A DNA stretch of 64,000 nt from Tunturibacter gelidoferens (GCF_040358255.1 NZ_CP132938.1:3286001-3350000); one strand, 5' to 3'. Shown: positions 52,106-60,898, counted from the first letter of the stretch. Numbers and translations are program-made. The notes: generated from the sequence alone by a model not told the origin.

Positions 52106-55100
52106 GGTTTGGGCGTAGTGGGTTCGGGGCGTCTCTTTGGGGCAGCTTTCTTTTTAGCGGATGATTTTGTTTTGGGAGCTGACTTCTCATTCGGAGCGGG
52201 GGCCGGTGTCAGCTCGGGGGAGCTGGCTTGTATCTCTTCGCTCATTGCGATTGGTTCAGGACTGAGATAACGGTCCAGATTGTAACCAGCTTTCTTTGCG
52301 GAGACGCAGGAGTCTATAGCGGCGGCTTCCAGCTTCGCGAGCGAGTCGACAGAGACAGGGGTCTGTTGTGCAGTTTTTATTAGCGCGGGAAGTTGGAGCC
52401 AACCGAGTAGTTCTTCAAATCCTTCCTTGTTGAAGTAAGTAGCGCCAGAGGACTCGTTGACGCCTGTGAGCCATCGAACGTCTGGATCGGACCAGAATTT
52501 TTCGGTCTTGGCTGCGGCTGGAGAGATGTCAGTTTGAGACAGCAGAATTCTTACGCGAGCAGCAGCGCGCCAGGTGTTTTCTCCTTCCATCCCGATGGCG
52601 CTGAATGTCTCTGATAAAGCAGAACGCAGCTGGAGCTTGTCGAAGAGATCCGCCTGATCTTTATGAGGAAGACTACTCAGAGTGATCCAAGCCAGAATAG
52701 GAGCCCAGATTTGTTCCGTATGATTGGGTGCTTTGCTAGCGGGTAGAAAGCTGGTCACTGCAGGCGGCAGGGTAGATGAGAAGTCTTTGACGATTGAGAT
52801 GAGATGGAGGGCCGCTTTCGTCAAGCTCTCGCAGATGTCCTTATAGGTCAGGGGCGGAGGGGGTTCGGTTGTGAGGGAGGACTCGGCCTCGGCCTCGGCT
52901 GCGGAGGCGTGCGGGGTGGGATCTGCGTTTTCGACGGGTAGAGTGTGGAGCACATTTTCAAAGAAGCGCTGACTGCATTTCACGAATGGCTGCAATCGGG
53001 GGTCAAGGGCAAGTTGTTCGGGGTGCGTGGCAGAGGCACTGTTGACTTTTTCTGTGGGTGATTTGGCGTCAAGGAGTTGCTGTTGAGCTTTCTCCTTATG
53101 GTTTGCGAATGATCTCTCGCCTGCTTTCGGTGCAGCGGGCTTCGTCGCGATCGATACGGTCTCGTTAGCTGCAAGCTCCGAGGCAACGGTTGCGAATGCG
53201 CGAATGTGGCTTTCGCTGAGAGCCTGGCGGAAGGCTTCGTGCAACGGGCGCAGGCGAAGTTTGGAGAGCGCCTCTTCGACGCTGTAGACGCCGGCGCCGT
53301 TGAGTGCGTCGTAGAGCTGATCCCAGGGTTGATCGACTGTGGCGTGAAGCTCGCGCCAGTTGAGCAGGACTGCATATTGATATCCGCGGAGATCGACGGT
53401 GAGGCCGGTGTGGTGGAGATCGGTGCTGCGGCGGAGATATTCGAGACCGTGGGCGGTGTCGCGGTAGGCGAAGAAGGTGAAGTAGTTGTAGGGGAGGTCG
53501 AGTCCTTCGGAGAGACTTCTCTGGCGAAGGTGGCCGGTGGCTTTGTCGACCGAGGCTGCGGAGAAGTGGATGGTGCCGCGAGTGCTGCCGTAGCTGTTGT
53601 TGTAGAGGATGATGGCGCGCTGGCCGTGGGAGCGGTTGGAGTAGGCGAAGACGTTTTCGTCGACGGTGCCGTGGTCGGTCCAGAAGTCGTAGAGGACGAA
53701 GTTGGTGCTCTCGGCGAAGAGACGCCGATTTTTTAGCAGAGGTGCGATCTCATGTTGGTGGCGGGCTACGAGGTGGTCGTTGGGCCACTCTTCCATCTTG
53801 GCTTGTTTGAATTCCATGCCGTAGCGCTCGGTATAGCCTTCGATCTGGCCGTGACCGAACATGGGCAGGCCGGGGAGCGTGGCCAAGAGGGTGCAGACGC
53901 CGAAGTACTTGTCGCCGGAGCCGAACTGGTCGATGGCGGTGCGCTCGTCAGGATTGCTCATGAAGCTGACGTAGCGTTTGAGGATGTCGGGGTCGAACTC
54001 GATTGTCTTTTTTAAATAGGAGCGGTACTTTGCGTTCTCTTCATCGCGGAGCATGTTCATGAAGGCGCTGTTGTAGACACGATGCATGCCAAGGGTGCGG
54101 ACGAAGTAGCCTTCGAGGAGCCAGAAGGCTTCGGCGAGGAGGAGGGTGCCGGGGACCTCGACGGCGACTCGGTCGACGACCTCGCGCCAGAACTCGTGAG
54201 GCATGAGGGAGTCGAACTGTTCCTGGGTCATCGCGTTTTCGGCGCGTGAGGGGATGGAGCCGCCGGTGCCGGGAAGAGGGAACCAGAGGCGCTGGACGTG
54301 GCGTTTGGCGAGGACCATGGCGGCGTCGAAGCGGATGATGGGGAAGAGGCGAGCGACGTGAAGGATGACCTGGATGACGTGCTCGCGAACGGCGGCTTTG
54401 GAGTAGTCGAGTTGCGCGGTGTCGTTCCAGGCGAAGGTGGTGCCGTCGTTGCCGTGATACATGTAGCGGGTGGCTCCGTCGCGATGATGGCGGAGGCGGA
54501 AGACTACAGCGGCGTCGGACTGGTCGTAGTAGTGGTCTTCGATTTTGATTTCGACGCGGCTGTCGGTTGAGAGGTCGGGGCCTTCGAAGCGGTAGACGGG
54601 GAAGGGGCTCTCCCAGCGGTAGAGGAACCAGTCGGGATTCTCGATGACCCAGTTGGAGTCGATGCCCATGTGGTTGGGGACCATGTCGCTGGCGAGGCGG
54701 ATGCCGGTTCGGGCGGCACGGTCGCGGAGGTTTTCGTAGGCATAGTTTCCGCCGAGGTCTTCGGCGATCTGGTACTCCTTGAGGGAGTAGGCGGAGGCGA
54801 CGGCGTCGGTGTGTCCGCGCAGGCGCTTGATGGTTTGGGAGGCGACGCTGCGCTCCCACAGGCCGATGAGCCATAGGCCGGTGATGCCGCGGTCGGCGAG
54901 TAGGCGCAGCTCTTCGTCGGGGATCTGGTCGAGGCGGTGAATGTGGCGGAGGTATTTTTTTGAGAGCTGCTCGAGCCAGACGTAGGTGCTCTTGGCCATG
55001 AGGACGACGGTGGGCATCCAGGCCTGGTCGGCGCTGAAGGCTTCGTACTCGTTGAGGGGGGCCTGGTAGTCGTGGCCGTAACGGCGTTGTCGGGTGCCGT

Positions 55101-55974
55101 CGGGGCCGGTGATGTACTCGTCTTCAAAGCCGATGTACTCGTCGCCGACGAAGCCTTCGCCGCCGCGGCCGGGTGCTCCGTGGCGGTATTGGTCGGGGCC
55201 GGGGGGGTGGAAGCGCATCCAGATGGCGAGGTCTTCTTCGCGAAGGACGTCGATGGCGAGGAGGACGCGGCGGAGGTCTTCGCCGAGGTATTTTGGCCAG
55301 TGCTCGCGGATGTAGTCGAGTTGGCCGGTGAGGGAGTCGGGCGAGGCGAGCAAGGGAGCGCGGAGGGCGTCGAGGAGGCTCCCGGCTTCGGGCGAGATGG
55401 GTGGGCGGGTGGTGAAGTAGTTGGGGAAGGCGGCGGTGACGGTTTGGTAGATCGTCTGCTGCTTGAGGGGAGTGTCTTCGAAGAGTTCGCGGAAGGGAGT
55501 GAATGCGGGGTTGATGTTCGCCAGCCAGAGGAGGAGGAGCTCTTCGAGGGCTGCTTCGCGATTGGGCAGGCCGTCGGTTGTGCCGTTGAGCCATTGGGCC
55601 GGGGTGAGCTCGCCGCGATAGACGGCCACGTTGGGAAACTGGCTGGTGAAGGTGAGGAGGAGGCGTTCGATCTCGGCGGGAGTGGCGTGACCGGTGAACC
55701 AGTGTACGGCCTCGGCGAAGACTGCGGGATCGATCTCCTTGCGATAACGGGCGATCATCGCGTGGTTGAGCTCGTCGATCAGGCCCATCGCGAAGAGAGC
55801 GCCGGCGTTTACGACTCGAGTTGGATCAGTCTGTTGGGTGCGCAGATCCTGGAGCTGTTTTGCCAGTTTTCTGCTTGCAGCGACGTTGCCGAAGACGATG
55901 TTGCCCGTGAAGTTGAAGAGCAGATCGTCCATGTCCAGTTTTTCTCGGAGAGCGCGGGAGATGTGAAATTCCAT
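52102..55974 (-). CDS. Very large GH13 (alpha-amylase family) protein
   Basis: A 1290-residue protein. The N-terminal about 330 residues are helical and unlike known amylases. A GH13 barrel follows: region I IRLASDMVPNHMG (about residue 430), region II IRFDAAMVLAKRHV (about 553, Arg-x-Asp nucleophile), region III LLLAEAFWLLEG (about 615, Glu acid). Region IV reads FMSNPDERTA, so the usual His of NHD is Pro and may alter the specificity. It ends in a long low-complexity Ala/Pro/Ser part and a Lys-rich tail (KTKSSAKKKAAPKRR). No signal is seen. It faces glgX and may form or trim alpha-glucans. Exact activity unknown. Confidence 0.8.
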   Translation of the reverse strand: MEFHISRALREKLDMDDLLFNFTGNIVFGNVAASRKLAKQLQDLRTQQTDPTRVVNAGALFAMGLIDELNHAMIARYRKEIDPAVFAEAVHWFTGHATPAEIERLLLTFTSQFPNVAVYRGELTPAQWLNGTTDGLPNREAALEELLLLWLANINPAFTPFRELFEDTPLKQQTIYQTVTAAFPNYFTTRPPISPEAGSLLDALRAPLLASPDSLTGQLDYIREHWPKYLGEDLRRVLLAIDVLREEDLAIWMRFHPPGPDQYRHGAPGRGGEGFVGDEYIGFEDEYITGPDGTRQRRYGHDYQAPLNEYEAFSADQAWMPTVVLMAKSTYVWLEQLSKKYLRHIHRLDQIPDEELRLLADRGITGLWLIGLWERSVASQTIKRLRGHTDAVASAYSLKEYQIAEDLGGNYAYENLRDRAARTGIRLASDMVPNHMGIDSNWVIENPDWFLYRWESPFPVYRFEGPDLSTDSRVEIKIEDHYYDQSDAAVVFRLRHHRDGATRYMYHGNDGTTFAWNDTAQLDYSKAAVREHVIQVILHVARLFPIIRFDAAMVLAKRHVQRLWFPLPGTGGSIPSRAENAMTQEQFDSLMPHEFWREVVDRVAVEVPGTLLLAEAFWLLEGYFVRTLGMHRVYNSAFMNMLRDEENAKYRSYLKKTIEFDPDILKRYVSFMSNPDERTAIDQFGSGDKYFGVCTLLATLPGLPMFGHGQIEGYTERYGMEFKQAKMEEWPNDHLVARHQHEIAPLLKNRRLFAESTNFVLYDFWTDHGTVDENVFAYSNRSHGQRAIILYNNSYGSTRGTIHFSAASVDKATGHLRQRSLSEGLDLPYNYFTFFAYRDTAHGLEYLRRSTDLHHTGLTVDLRGYQYAVLLNWRELHATVDQPWDQLYDALNGAGVYSVEEALSKLRLRPLHEAFRQALSESHIRAFATVASELAANETVSIATKPAAPKAGERSFANHKEKAQQQLLDAKSPTEKVNSASATHPEQLALDPRLQPFVKCSQRFFENVLHTLPVENADPTPHASAAEAEAESSLTTEPPPPLTYKDICESLTKAALHLISIVKDFSSTLPPAVTSFLPASKAPNHTEQIWAPILAWITLSSLPHKDQADLFDKLQLRSALSETFSAIGMEGENTWRAAARVRILLSQTDISPAAAKTEKFWSDPDVRWLTGVNESSGATYFNKEGFEELLGWLQLPALIKTAQQTPVSVDSLAKLEAAAIDSCVSAKKAGYNLDRYLSPEPIAMSEEIQASSPELTPAPAPNEKSAPKTKSSAKKKAAPKRRPEPTTPKP

Positions 55975-56556
55975 GCAGGGTTCCTCGTGCAGATGCCTTA
56001 GTCGCGCTTCAATCCTAACGGACCGGTTTTTTGTTATTTAGAGAAAACGACGGCCACAAAGATTGGCCTGTATCGTCGGAAGCCAGCTGCGACGAAATGG
56101 ATGCCTCGTCAACAGTTTGGAATAAGGATGACAGGCTTCCTTACGTGTCGCAACCAGCGTAGGTTATTGGCACGGAATTCAGCGTCCGTATGATACGCGC
56201 TGGATGATGGAGATGGGTATTTCACGCAGTCTTCGGCTGTTAGATGCCGGAGAAGACGTCTCTCGCGGTTAGATTGCGAGCCTACTTGAGTGTTTGAATC
56301 TGAGCTCACAACGCACAAAATGAGTTCGGGTGCGGCAACGTCTTGCGAGGGCCGATTAAGAACAGACGACGGCTTGAAAGGCGTGGGTGAAAAGGGATGA
56401 GCGGTTTGGGCAGGACGGAGTTCGTCGGGTCCTTCCCCATTCGACTTCGCTCAGGGTCAGGATGACGGCAAAGGCTATGACGGGGGTTCGTCTCAAAGGC
56501 CTCCTACTGGGTTTCTCCGGCGAACAGCCTGTTAGGGGGCTTCGTCTGCAAAGAAC
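55975..56556. other. Intergenic region with dispersed repeat
   Basis: About 580 bp between the large GH13 gene and the bufC-like gene. It contains the second dispersed TTCGACTxCGCTCAGGG copy (56440-56457) and otherwise nothing recognisable; a short frame at 56109-56318 has no support. Confidence 0.5.
56440..56457 (+). repeat. Dispersed repeat copy (TTCGACTTCGCTCAGGGT)
   Basis: Matches 44864-44881 at 17 of 18 bases. It is in the spacer downstream of the bufferin operon. Confidence 0.6.
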
Positions 56557-57444
56557 TCATAGGTTGTTTGCGGGTGGTTTGCAGAACCAGCCGAGTTCCG
56601 AGGCGTGGGCGAAGTACTCCTGAATTTTCGCCGCCTGATCTTCGGGTGAGAGGGAGCTTCCGCGGAAGGCGGCTTCGAGTGCGTGGCCGAGCAGAGTACC
56701 GCTCTGAAGGGCGGAGAGAAGGCGGAAGGCCTCGTGGTCTATCCGCCGGTAGTAGACGGAGTTGTCGTAGCGATGGACTGCAAGGTGGATTTGAGAGCGG
56801 CGCATTGCGGGAAGACGGGTTCGCCTGGCTTGCTTGCGCTCCGTGACGGCGTTGCTCATGATGTCGCTGGGTGCGGTCTGGCGGTGAACGGCCAGGACGA
56901 GCTCGTCGACGGGATAGCGGAGGTCCAGCAGTTGGAGATGGGGCTGAAGGAAGAGAGGGGAGGCAGCGCCGAGATCTCCGAAGTCAGCAGCGGTGAGGGG
57001 AGCGAGGTCGGCTCCGTCGAAGGCTTCTACGTAGGCCCACTCCAGGCGGGCTATGTCGAGGAGGAGATCGTGACGCCGGGGAGAGAACTCGGGGTGCGAT
57101 TCGAGCCACTTCGGCAGCTTGGAGCCGAGATTGCGAAGGGTGAAGGAGGTGGATGGATTCTCGCGGAGATAGGCGAGGATCATCGTGTCAAACTTTTTGG
57201 CTCCGAGGATGGCGCCGATGGCGGGGAAGTCCTCCGAGACGGCTCCTATGACGCGGAACCAGTATTGGCGGTTGTAGATTTCGAGGCGATCGAAGGAGGA
57301 GAGGCGGTCGTTGGGTTTGATGTAGGTGCTGGCGAGGTCTTCGGTTGATTTGCCGTCGGAGGTTGCTGGCTGCATCTGAAAGTCGGGCGTGAGGGGACGC
57401 GTTACGTCTTCGGCCATGCGGCGTTGCAGTTCGAGAAGGTTCAC
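56557..57444 (-). CDS. HvfC/BufC-type peptide modification partner (DUF2063)
   Basis: The GTG at 57444 overlaps the upstream DUF692 stop as GTGA, so translation is coupled. The 295-residue product begins NLLELQRRMAEDVTRPLTP, the DUF2063 N-terminal helix pair; IYNRQYWFRVIGAVSEDFPA is the family signature, and DIARLEWAYVEAFDGAD opens the second domain. Relatives bind the precursor leader and assist the MNIO oxidase. It is the third gene of the operon precursor, oxidase, partner. Confidence 0.9.
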   Translation of the reverse strand: MNLLELQRRMAEDVTRPLTPDFQMQPATSDGKSTEDLASTYIKPNDRLSSFDRLEIYNRQYWFRVIGAVSEDFPAIGAILGAKKFDTMILAYLRENPSTSFTLRNLGSKLPKWLESHPEFSPRRHDLLLDIARLEWAYVEAFDGADLAPLTAADFGDLGAASPLFLQPHLQLLDLRYPVDELVLAVHRQTAPSDIMSNAVTERKQARRTRLPAMRRSQIHLAVHRYDNSVYYRRIDHEAFRLLSALQSGTLLGHALEAAFRGSSLSPEDQAAKIQEYFAHASELGWFCKPPANNL

Positions 57445-58334
57445 GAGTGAACCACCTCTCTGACGTCTGCTTCTGCTGCTCTCTCCGAGGGGATGAGAGA
57501 TTCTGCTGGTGTGAGATATTGCGTGGCCTTGAGGGCTTCGGAGTGAACCTCGTCGAAGGTCGGGATGTTGTCGTCCCATTCGAGGAGAGTTGCGGTGGGG
57601 CCGACACGCTCAATGGCCCGGGCGTAGAGATGCCATACCGGATCGAGTACGGGATGATCGTGGGTGTCGAGGATGTATTTCTCGAACTTCGAGTGACCGG
57701 CGATGTGAATTTGCGCTACACGCTCGGCGGGAACACTGTTGACGTAGTCGAAGGGGTTGAAGCCGTGATTCTGAGAGGAGACGTAGATATTGTTGACGTC
57801 GAGCAAGATGCCGCAGTCGGCGGCTTCGACGACTTCATTGAGGAACTCCCACTCGGTCATCTGGGACTCATGAAACTCGGCGTAGCTGCTGACGTTTTCG
57901 ACGGCGATGGGTATTTCGAGGAAGTCCTGGACCTCGCGGATGCGCGCGGCTGTGGCCTTCACCGCTTCGAAGGTGTACGGCATGGGGAGGAGGTCGTGGG
58001 TGTATCGGCCGTCTACGCTACCCCAGCAGAGGTGATCGGAGAGCCAGGGTGTTTTGGTGCGACGGGTGAGGGTCTTGAGGCGCTTGAGGTGCTCGCGGTC
58101 GGCTGGCTGGGCGGAGCCGAAGTACATTGAGACGCCGTGCTGGACCACGCGATAGCGTTCGAGGATCTGGTCGAGGATCTTTAGCGCGCGACCGCCGTCG
58201 ACCATGTAGTTTTCGGAGATGATCTCGAACCAGTCGACGACGGGCTTTTCGGCGAAGATGTGGTCGTAGTGCGGGACGCGAAGGCCGATCCCTACGCCGT
58301 AGTCGCTGAAACCGTTGAAGCGATTGGCTGGCAT
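57441..58334 (-). CDS. MNIO-family (DUF692) multinuclear iron peptide oxidase, bufferin maturase
   Basis: About 297 residues from the ATG at 58334 (GGGGAG just upstream). TIM barrel of the DUF692/MNIO family: WFEIISENYMVDGGRAL, VVQHGVSMYFGS, LSDHLCWG, LLPMPYT, AVENVSSYAEF, GILLDVNNIYVSSQNHGFNP and IHIAGH hold the iron-binding His, Asp, Glu and Asn. Members oxidise Cys in RiPP precursors, giving thiooxazole or oxazolone-type products that bind copper. It lies 78 nt after the precursor gene and overlaps the bufC gene. Confidence 0.94.
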   Translation of the reverse strand: MPANRFNGFSDYGVGIGLRVPHYDHIFAEKPVVDWFEIISENYMVDGGRALKILDQILERYRVVQHGVSMYFGSAQPADREHLKRLKTLTRRTKTPWLSDHLCWGSVDGRYTHDLLPMPYTFEAVKATAARIREVQDFLEIPIAVENVSSYAEFHESQMTEWEFLNEVVEAADCGILLDVNNIYVSSQNHGFNPFDYVNSVPAERVAQIHIAGHSKFEKYILDTHDHPVLDPVWHLYARAIERVGPTATLLEWDDNIPTFDEVHSEALKATQYLTPAESLIPSERAAEADVREVVHS

Positions 58335-58412
58335 GTCTCCCCTTTTGTTAAATGATAGTGAAGATGACTGGAGGCTTGAAGGGATAACCAAGCCTCCAGA
58401 CAGGGGAGGTGC

Positions 58413-58697
58413 TTAGGCGAGCGAAGGCTTGGAGCCGTCGGTGGCGCATCCGCCCTTGCCCTTGCAGTCGTTCTTGCCGGGGTGCTTTCCGCCGCCCTGG
58501 CCCTTACAGTCGTTCTTGCCCTTGCAGGAGTGCTTCGGAAGATCGGGCTTGTCCTGGGCGATGAGGACGCCGGCGTGAACGGTGGTCGTGGGGGTGTTGT
58601 TTGGCTGCGCGGTCTGGGCATTCATACGGACAGCGGTGCCGCCCAGCAGACCTGCGAACGCGGCGGCCAAAGCGAGAGATTGTGCTGAATTCTTCAT
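58413..58697 (-). CDS. Bufferin-type (BufA1-like) RiPP precursor
   Basis: Start at ATG 58697 (GGAAAGG about 10 nt upstream). A 94-residue peptide: signal or leader with ALAAAFAGLLGG, then a linker (VHAGVLIAQDKPDLPKH), then a Cys/Lys/Gly-rich core: SCKGKNDCKGQGG and NDCKGKGGCATDG. Four Cys occur in CKGxNxC-like pairs, as expected for copper-binding bufferins; the core Cys are the likely targets of the MNIO oxidase downstream. Being exported, it would chelate copper in the periplasm. It is the first gene of its operon. Confidence 0.85.
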   Translation of the reverse strand: MKNSAQSLALAAAFAGLLGGTAVRMNAQTAQPNNTPTTTVHAGVLIAQDKPDLPKHSCKGKNDCKGQGGGKHPGKNDCKGKGGCATDGSKPSLA

Positions 58698-58853
58698 ATT
58701 GATGAGCCTTTCCTGGTTGAGCCGCACGCGAGAACGCGCCGGACGTGGATGGTGGCTACGCTGATCGTAGCAAGAAGTTAACGGCGAAACTCCCTACTTC
58801 GGATTGCATTCGCGGCAAAGATCGTTCGCCGATTTTTTCCTTGCCGCTGATTC

Positions 58854-58879
58854 GACTACGTCAAGGCACAAAGGTTACA
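58854..58879 (-). promoter_or_regulatory. Candidate ECF-type promoter of the bufferin operon
   Basis: TGTAACC at 58879-58873, 15 nt spacer, AGTC at 58857-58854, pointing at the precursor gene. It is half of a divergent pair: the opposite arm starts the peroxiredoxin promoter, so an 11-bp inverted repeat (AAAGGTTACAG/CTGTAACCTTT) is formed at 58870-58880 and 58912-58922. Confidence 0.6.
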
Positions 58880-58922
58880 GCGACAGTGGAACATCGGAAG
58901 CCTATCACTCTCTGTAACCTTT
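58870..58922. repeat. 11-bp inverted repeat with 31-bp spacer
   Basis: AAAGGTTACAG at 58870-58880 and its exact reverse complement CTGTAACCTTT at 58912-58922. It comprises the two outward -35-like elements for the bufferin operon and the peroxiredoxin-like gene. Confidence 0.8.
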
Positions 58923-58938
58923 TGGCGCGAGGGTACTC
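58913..58938 (+). promoter_or_regulatory. Candidate ECF-type promoter of the peroxiredoxin-like gene
   Basis: TGTAACC at 58913-58919, 15 nt spacer, ACTC at 58935-58938, then the ATG at 59009. Same layout as at msrB and doxX. Confidence 0.55.
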
Positions 58939-59008
58939 AAACCGGGACACGTTGGATAAATCTGAAGGACGGCGACGCCAGAGCGTGGCGCGTCGTAGGA
59001 GTTGAAGA

Positions 59009-59587
59009 ATGATTGCCAGGAATTTCTTGGTATTGGCTTTAGGTGTATTGATGATTGGTATCGCACCGCTGGCGACTGCGGAGACGCCGGAGGTGGGACA
59101 GAAGGCGCCGGAGTTCAGCCTGTCGACTCCGGATGGACACCCTCTGAGCCTGTCGGAGTTTACTTCGAAGGGGACGGTGGTGCTGGTTGTGCTTCGGGGA
59201 TTTCCCGGTTACCAGTGCCCGTATTGCCAGAAGCAGGTGCATGACTTTGTGACGAACGGCGAGAAATTTGTGACGGCAGGCGCGGAGGTGATGCTGGTCT
59301 ATCCCGGACCTCCGGCCGCCCTCGATCAACATGCCAAGGAGTTCCTGGCGAAGGAAAATCCGCTACCGGCTAATGTGCACCTGGTCGTCGATCCCGACTA
59401 TGCTTTCACGAATCAGTATGGACTTCGCTGGGACGCGCCGCACGAGACTGCTTATCCTTCAACCTTTCTGATCGATCGTCAGGGCGCGGTTTTCTTCAAG
59501 AAGGTGAGTCACGAGCATGGTGACCGAACGACCGCGGCGGATGTGCTCGCTCAACTCGAGCACGAAAAGTCTGCCCACTCACATTAA
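59009..59587 (+). CDS. Periplasmic peroxiredoxin/thioredoxin-like protein
   Basis: A 192-residue exported protein. AGGAG lies about 7 nt before the ATG. A signal peptide (VLALGVLMIGIAPLATA-ET) is followed by an AhpC/TSA-type fold: VGQKAPEFSLSTPDGHPLSL, then GFPGYQCPYCQKQV with a CPYC dithiol, then VVDPDYAFTNQYGL and a His-rich C-terminus (HEHGDRTT, KSAHSH). It could reduce peroxides or disulfides in the periplasm. Divergent from the bufferin operon and sharing its promoter motif, it fits defence against copper or oxidative damage. Confidence 0.85.
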   Translation: MIARNFLVLALGVLMIGIAPLATAETPEVGQKAPEFSLSTPDGHPLSLSEFTSKGTVVLVVLRGFPGYQCPYCQKQVHDFVTNGEKFVTAGAEVMLVYPGPPAALDQHAKEFLAKENPLPANVHLVVDPDYAFTNQYGLRWDAPHETAYPSTFLIDRQGAVFFKKVSHEHGDRTTAADVLAQLEHEKSAHSH

Positions 59588-59670
59588 TGCTTTATTGACG
59601 GCTGATTCAAGACGCCCGGGGAGATATATTGTCGTTTTGAAGCGATCTCTCTTCGAGTTCCGGTGGAGAC

Positions 59671-59696
59671 TGTAACCAATTCCATCGTCGTGGTTC
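59671..59696 (+). promoter_or_regulatory. Candidate ECF-type promoter of doxX-sigma-anti-sigma
   Basis: TGTAACC at 59671-59677, 15 nt spacer, GTTC at 59693-59696. The doxX start follows at 59808. It would make the sigma factor autoregulated. Confidence 0.5.
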
Positions 59697-59807
59697 TAAG
59701 TACATGCAGGTCCCAACAGGTTCCTGGCCGAGCCTGCATTTATTGGGGGCCTGCGCAAGATTGCTCAGATTTATTCACGCTCGCTGGAGTGGAGAGAAGA
59801 GGTTGTG

Positions 59808-60281
59808 ATGAAAAAACTGCTTGAGGTGTATGCACGGTTTGCAGCATTGGCTTCTTATCTCCAGTCCCCATTTCTCTTGGTGGTGCGTCTCTACTGGGGA
59901 TGGCAGCTTGTCCAGAGCGGATGGGGGAAGCTGCATCATCTGGATAAGATCACCGACTACTTCACGAGCCTGAATATTCCGCTTCCTGCTATAAGTGCTC
60001 ACTTCGTGTCGGGGTTGGAGTTCGTTGGAGGACTGCTGCTGATTGTGGGGCTCGGCTCGCGGCTTATCGGATTGATGCTTACGGTGAATATGCTGGTGGC
60101 ATACTGGACTGCGGATCGAGAGGCGCTCTTTGCGGTCTTCTCAGATCCGGGCAAGTTCTATAACGCTGATCCATACACGTTCCTGTTCGCGGCGGCGATG
60201 GTTCTGGTGTTCGGTGCTGGGTTGTTCTCCTTAGATGCGTTGTTGAAGAGGCGTTATCGAGGATGGATCGAGAAGCAATGA
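59808..60281 (+). CDS. DoxX-family membrane protein
   Basis: A 157-residue protein with four hydrophobic segments: LLVVRLYWGWQLVQSGWGKL, FVSGLEFVGGLLLIVGLGSR, LIGLMLTVNMLVAYWTA and FLFAAAMVLVFGAGLFSLDA. The DoxX family is often found in MNIO bufferin loci (as GigD/BufD, from memory). ATG 59808 has AGAGG 5 nt upstream, and its TGA overlaps the sigma factor's ATG (ATGA). It is the head of a three-gene operon with regulator genes. Confidence 0.88.
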   Translation: MKKLLEVYARFAALASYLQSPFLLVVRLYWGWQLVQSGWGKLHHLDKITDYFTSLNIPLPAISAHFVSGLEFVGGLLLIVGLGSRLIGLMLTVNMLVAYWTADREALFAVFSDPGKFYNADPYTFLFAAAMVLVFGAGLFSLDALLKRRYRGWIEKQ

Positions 60282-60898
60282 CCGCAATCTCCGAGAACAG
60301 GAATGAAGCTCAGATGATCGCCTCCATCCTCGCAGGCAATACGCACGAGTTTCATGATCTGATCCAGCCGTATGAGCGAAGCGTCTACAGCATGGCGCTG
60401 TCGATGTTGCAGAACGAGGCGGATGCAGAGGATGCGGCGCAGGAGTCGTTCCTCAAGGCGTTCCGCAACCTTGAGAAGTTCCGCGGCGAGGCAAAGTTCA
60501 GCACATGGCTGATCAGCATTACGCTGAACGAGGCTCGGAGCCGGCTGCGGCGGAAGAAGACCGCGAAGACGGAGTCGCTGGATGAGTTGCAGGAAGGCGG
60601 GCATGTGTCGCCGGCGTTGCTGCGAGACTGGCGGGAGATTCCCTCCGAGGCCCTGGAGCGGCAGGAGGTGCGGCTGTTGCTACAGGATGCGATTGGCGAT
60701 CTGCCGCTGATCTATCGGGAGGTCTTTGTGCTGCGTGATATGGAGGATTTGAGCGTCAACCAGTCGGCGGCGGCGCTTGGTATTACTGTTGCAGCGGCAA
60801 AGGTGCGGTTGCATCGCGCGAGGCTGATGTTGCAGAAGCGGCTGGCTCCGCAGTTGAGACAGGTGCTGCCGAAGCGGAGGTGGTTCCCATGGTTCTAG
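60278..60898 (+). CDS. ECF-type RNA polymerase sigma factor
   Basis: About 206 residues starting at ATG 60278, which overlaps the doxX stop as ATGA; an in-frame ATG at 60263 is less likely. Sigma region 2 (LIQPYERSVYSMALSMLQNE, DAAQESFLKAFRNLEKF, STWLISITLNEARSRLRRKK) and region 4 (DLPLIYREVFVLRDMEDLSV, AAALGITVAAAKVRLHRARL) are intact with no region 3. The anti-sigma gene overlaps its end by 10 nt. It is probably the factor that reads the CTGTAACC promoters upstream of the four units. Confidence 0.92.
   Translation: MTAISENRNEAQMIASILAGNTHEFHDLIQPYERSVYSMALSMLQNEADAEDAAQESFLKAFRNLEKFRGEAKFSTWLISITLNEARSRLRRKKTAKTESLDELQEGGHVSPALLRDWREIPSEALERQEVRLLLQDAIGDLPLIYREVFVLRDMEDLSVNQSAAALGITVAAAKVRLHRARLMLQKRLAPQLRQVLPKRRWFPWF

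Noticed and set aside
56109-56318. Short frame of 69 residues upstream of the bufferin operon
   Set aside because: No ribosome site, no recognisable motif and isolated.
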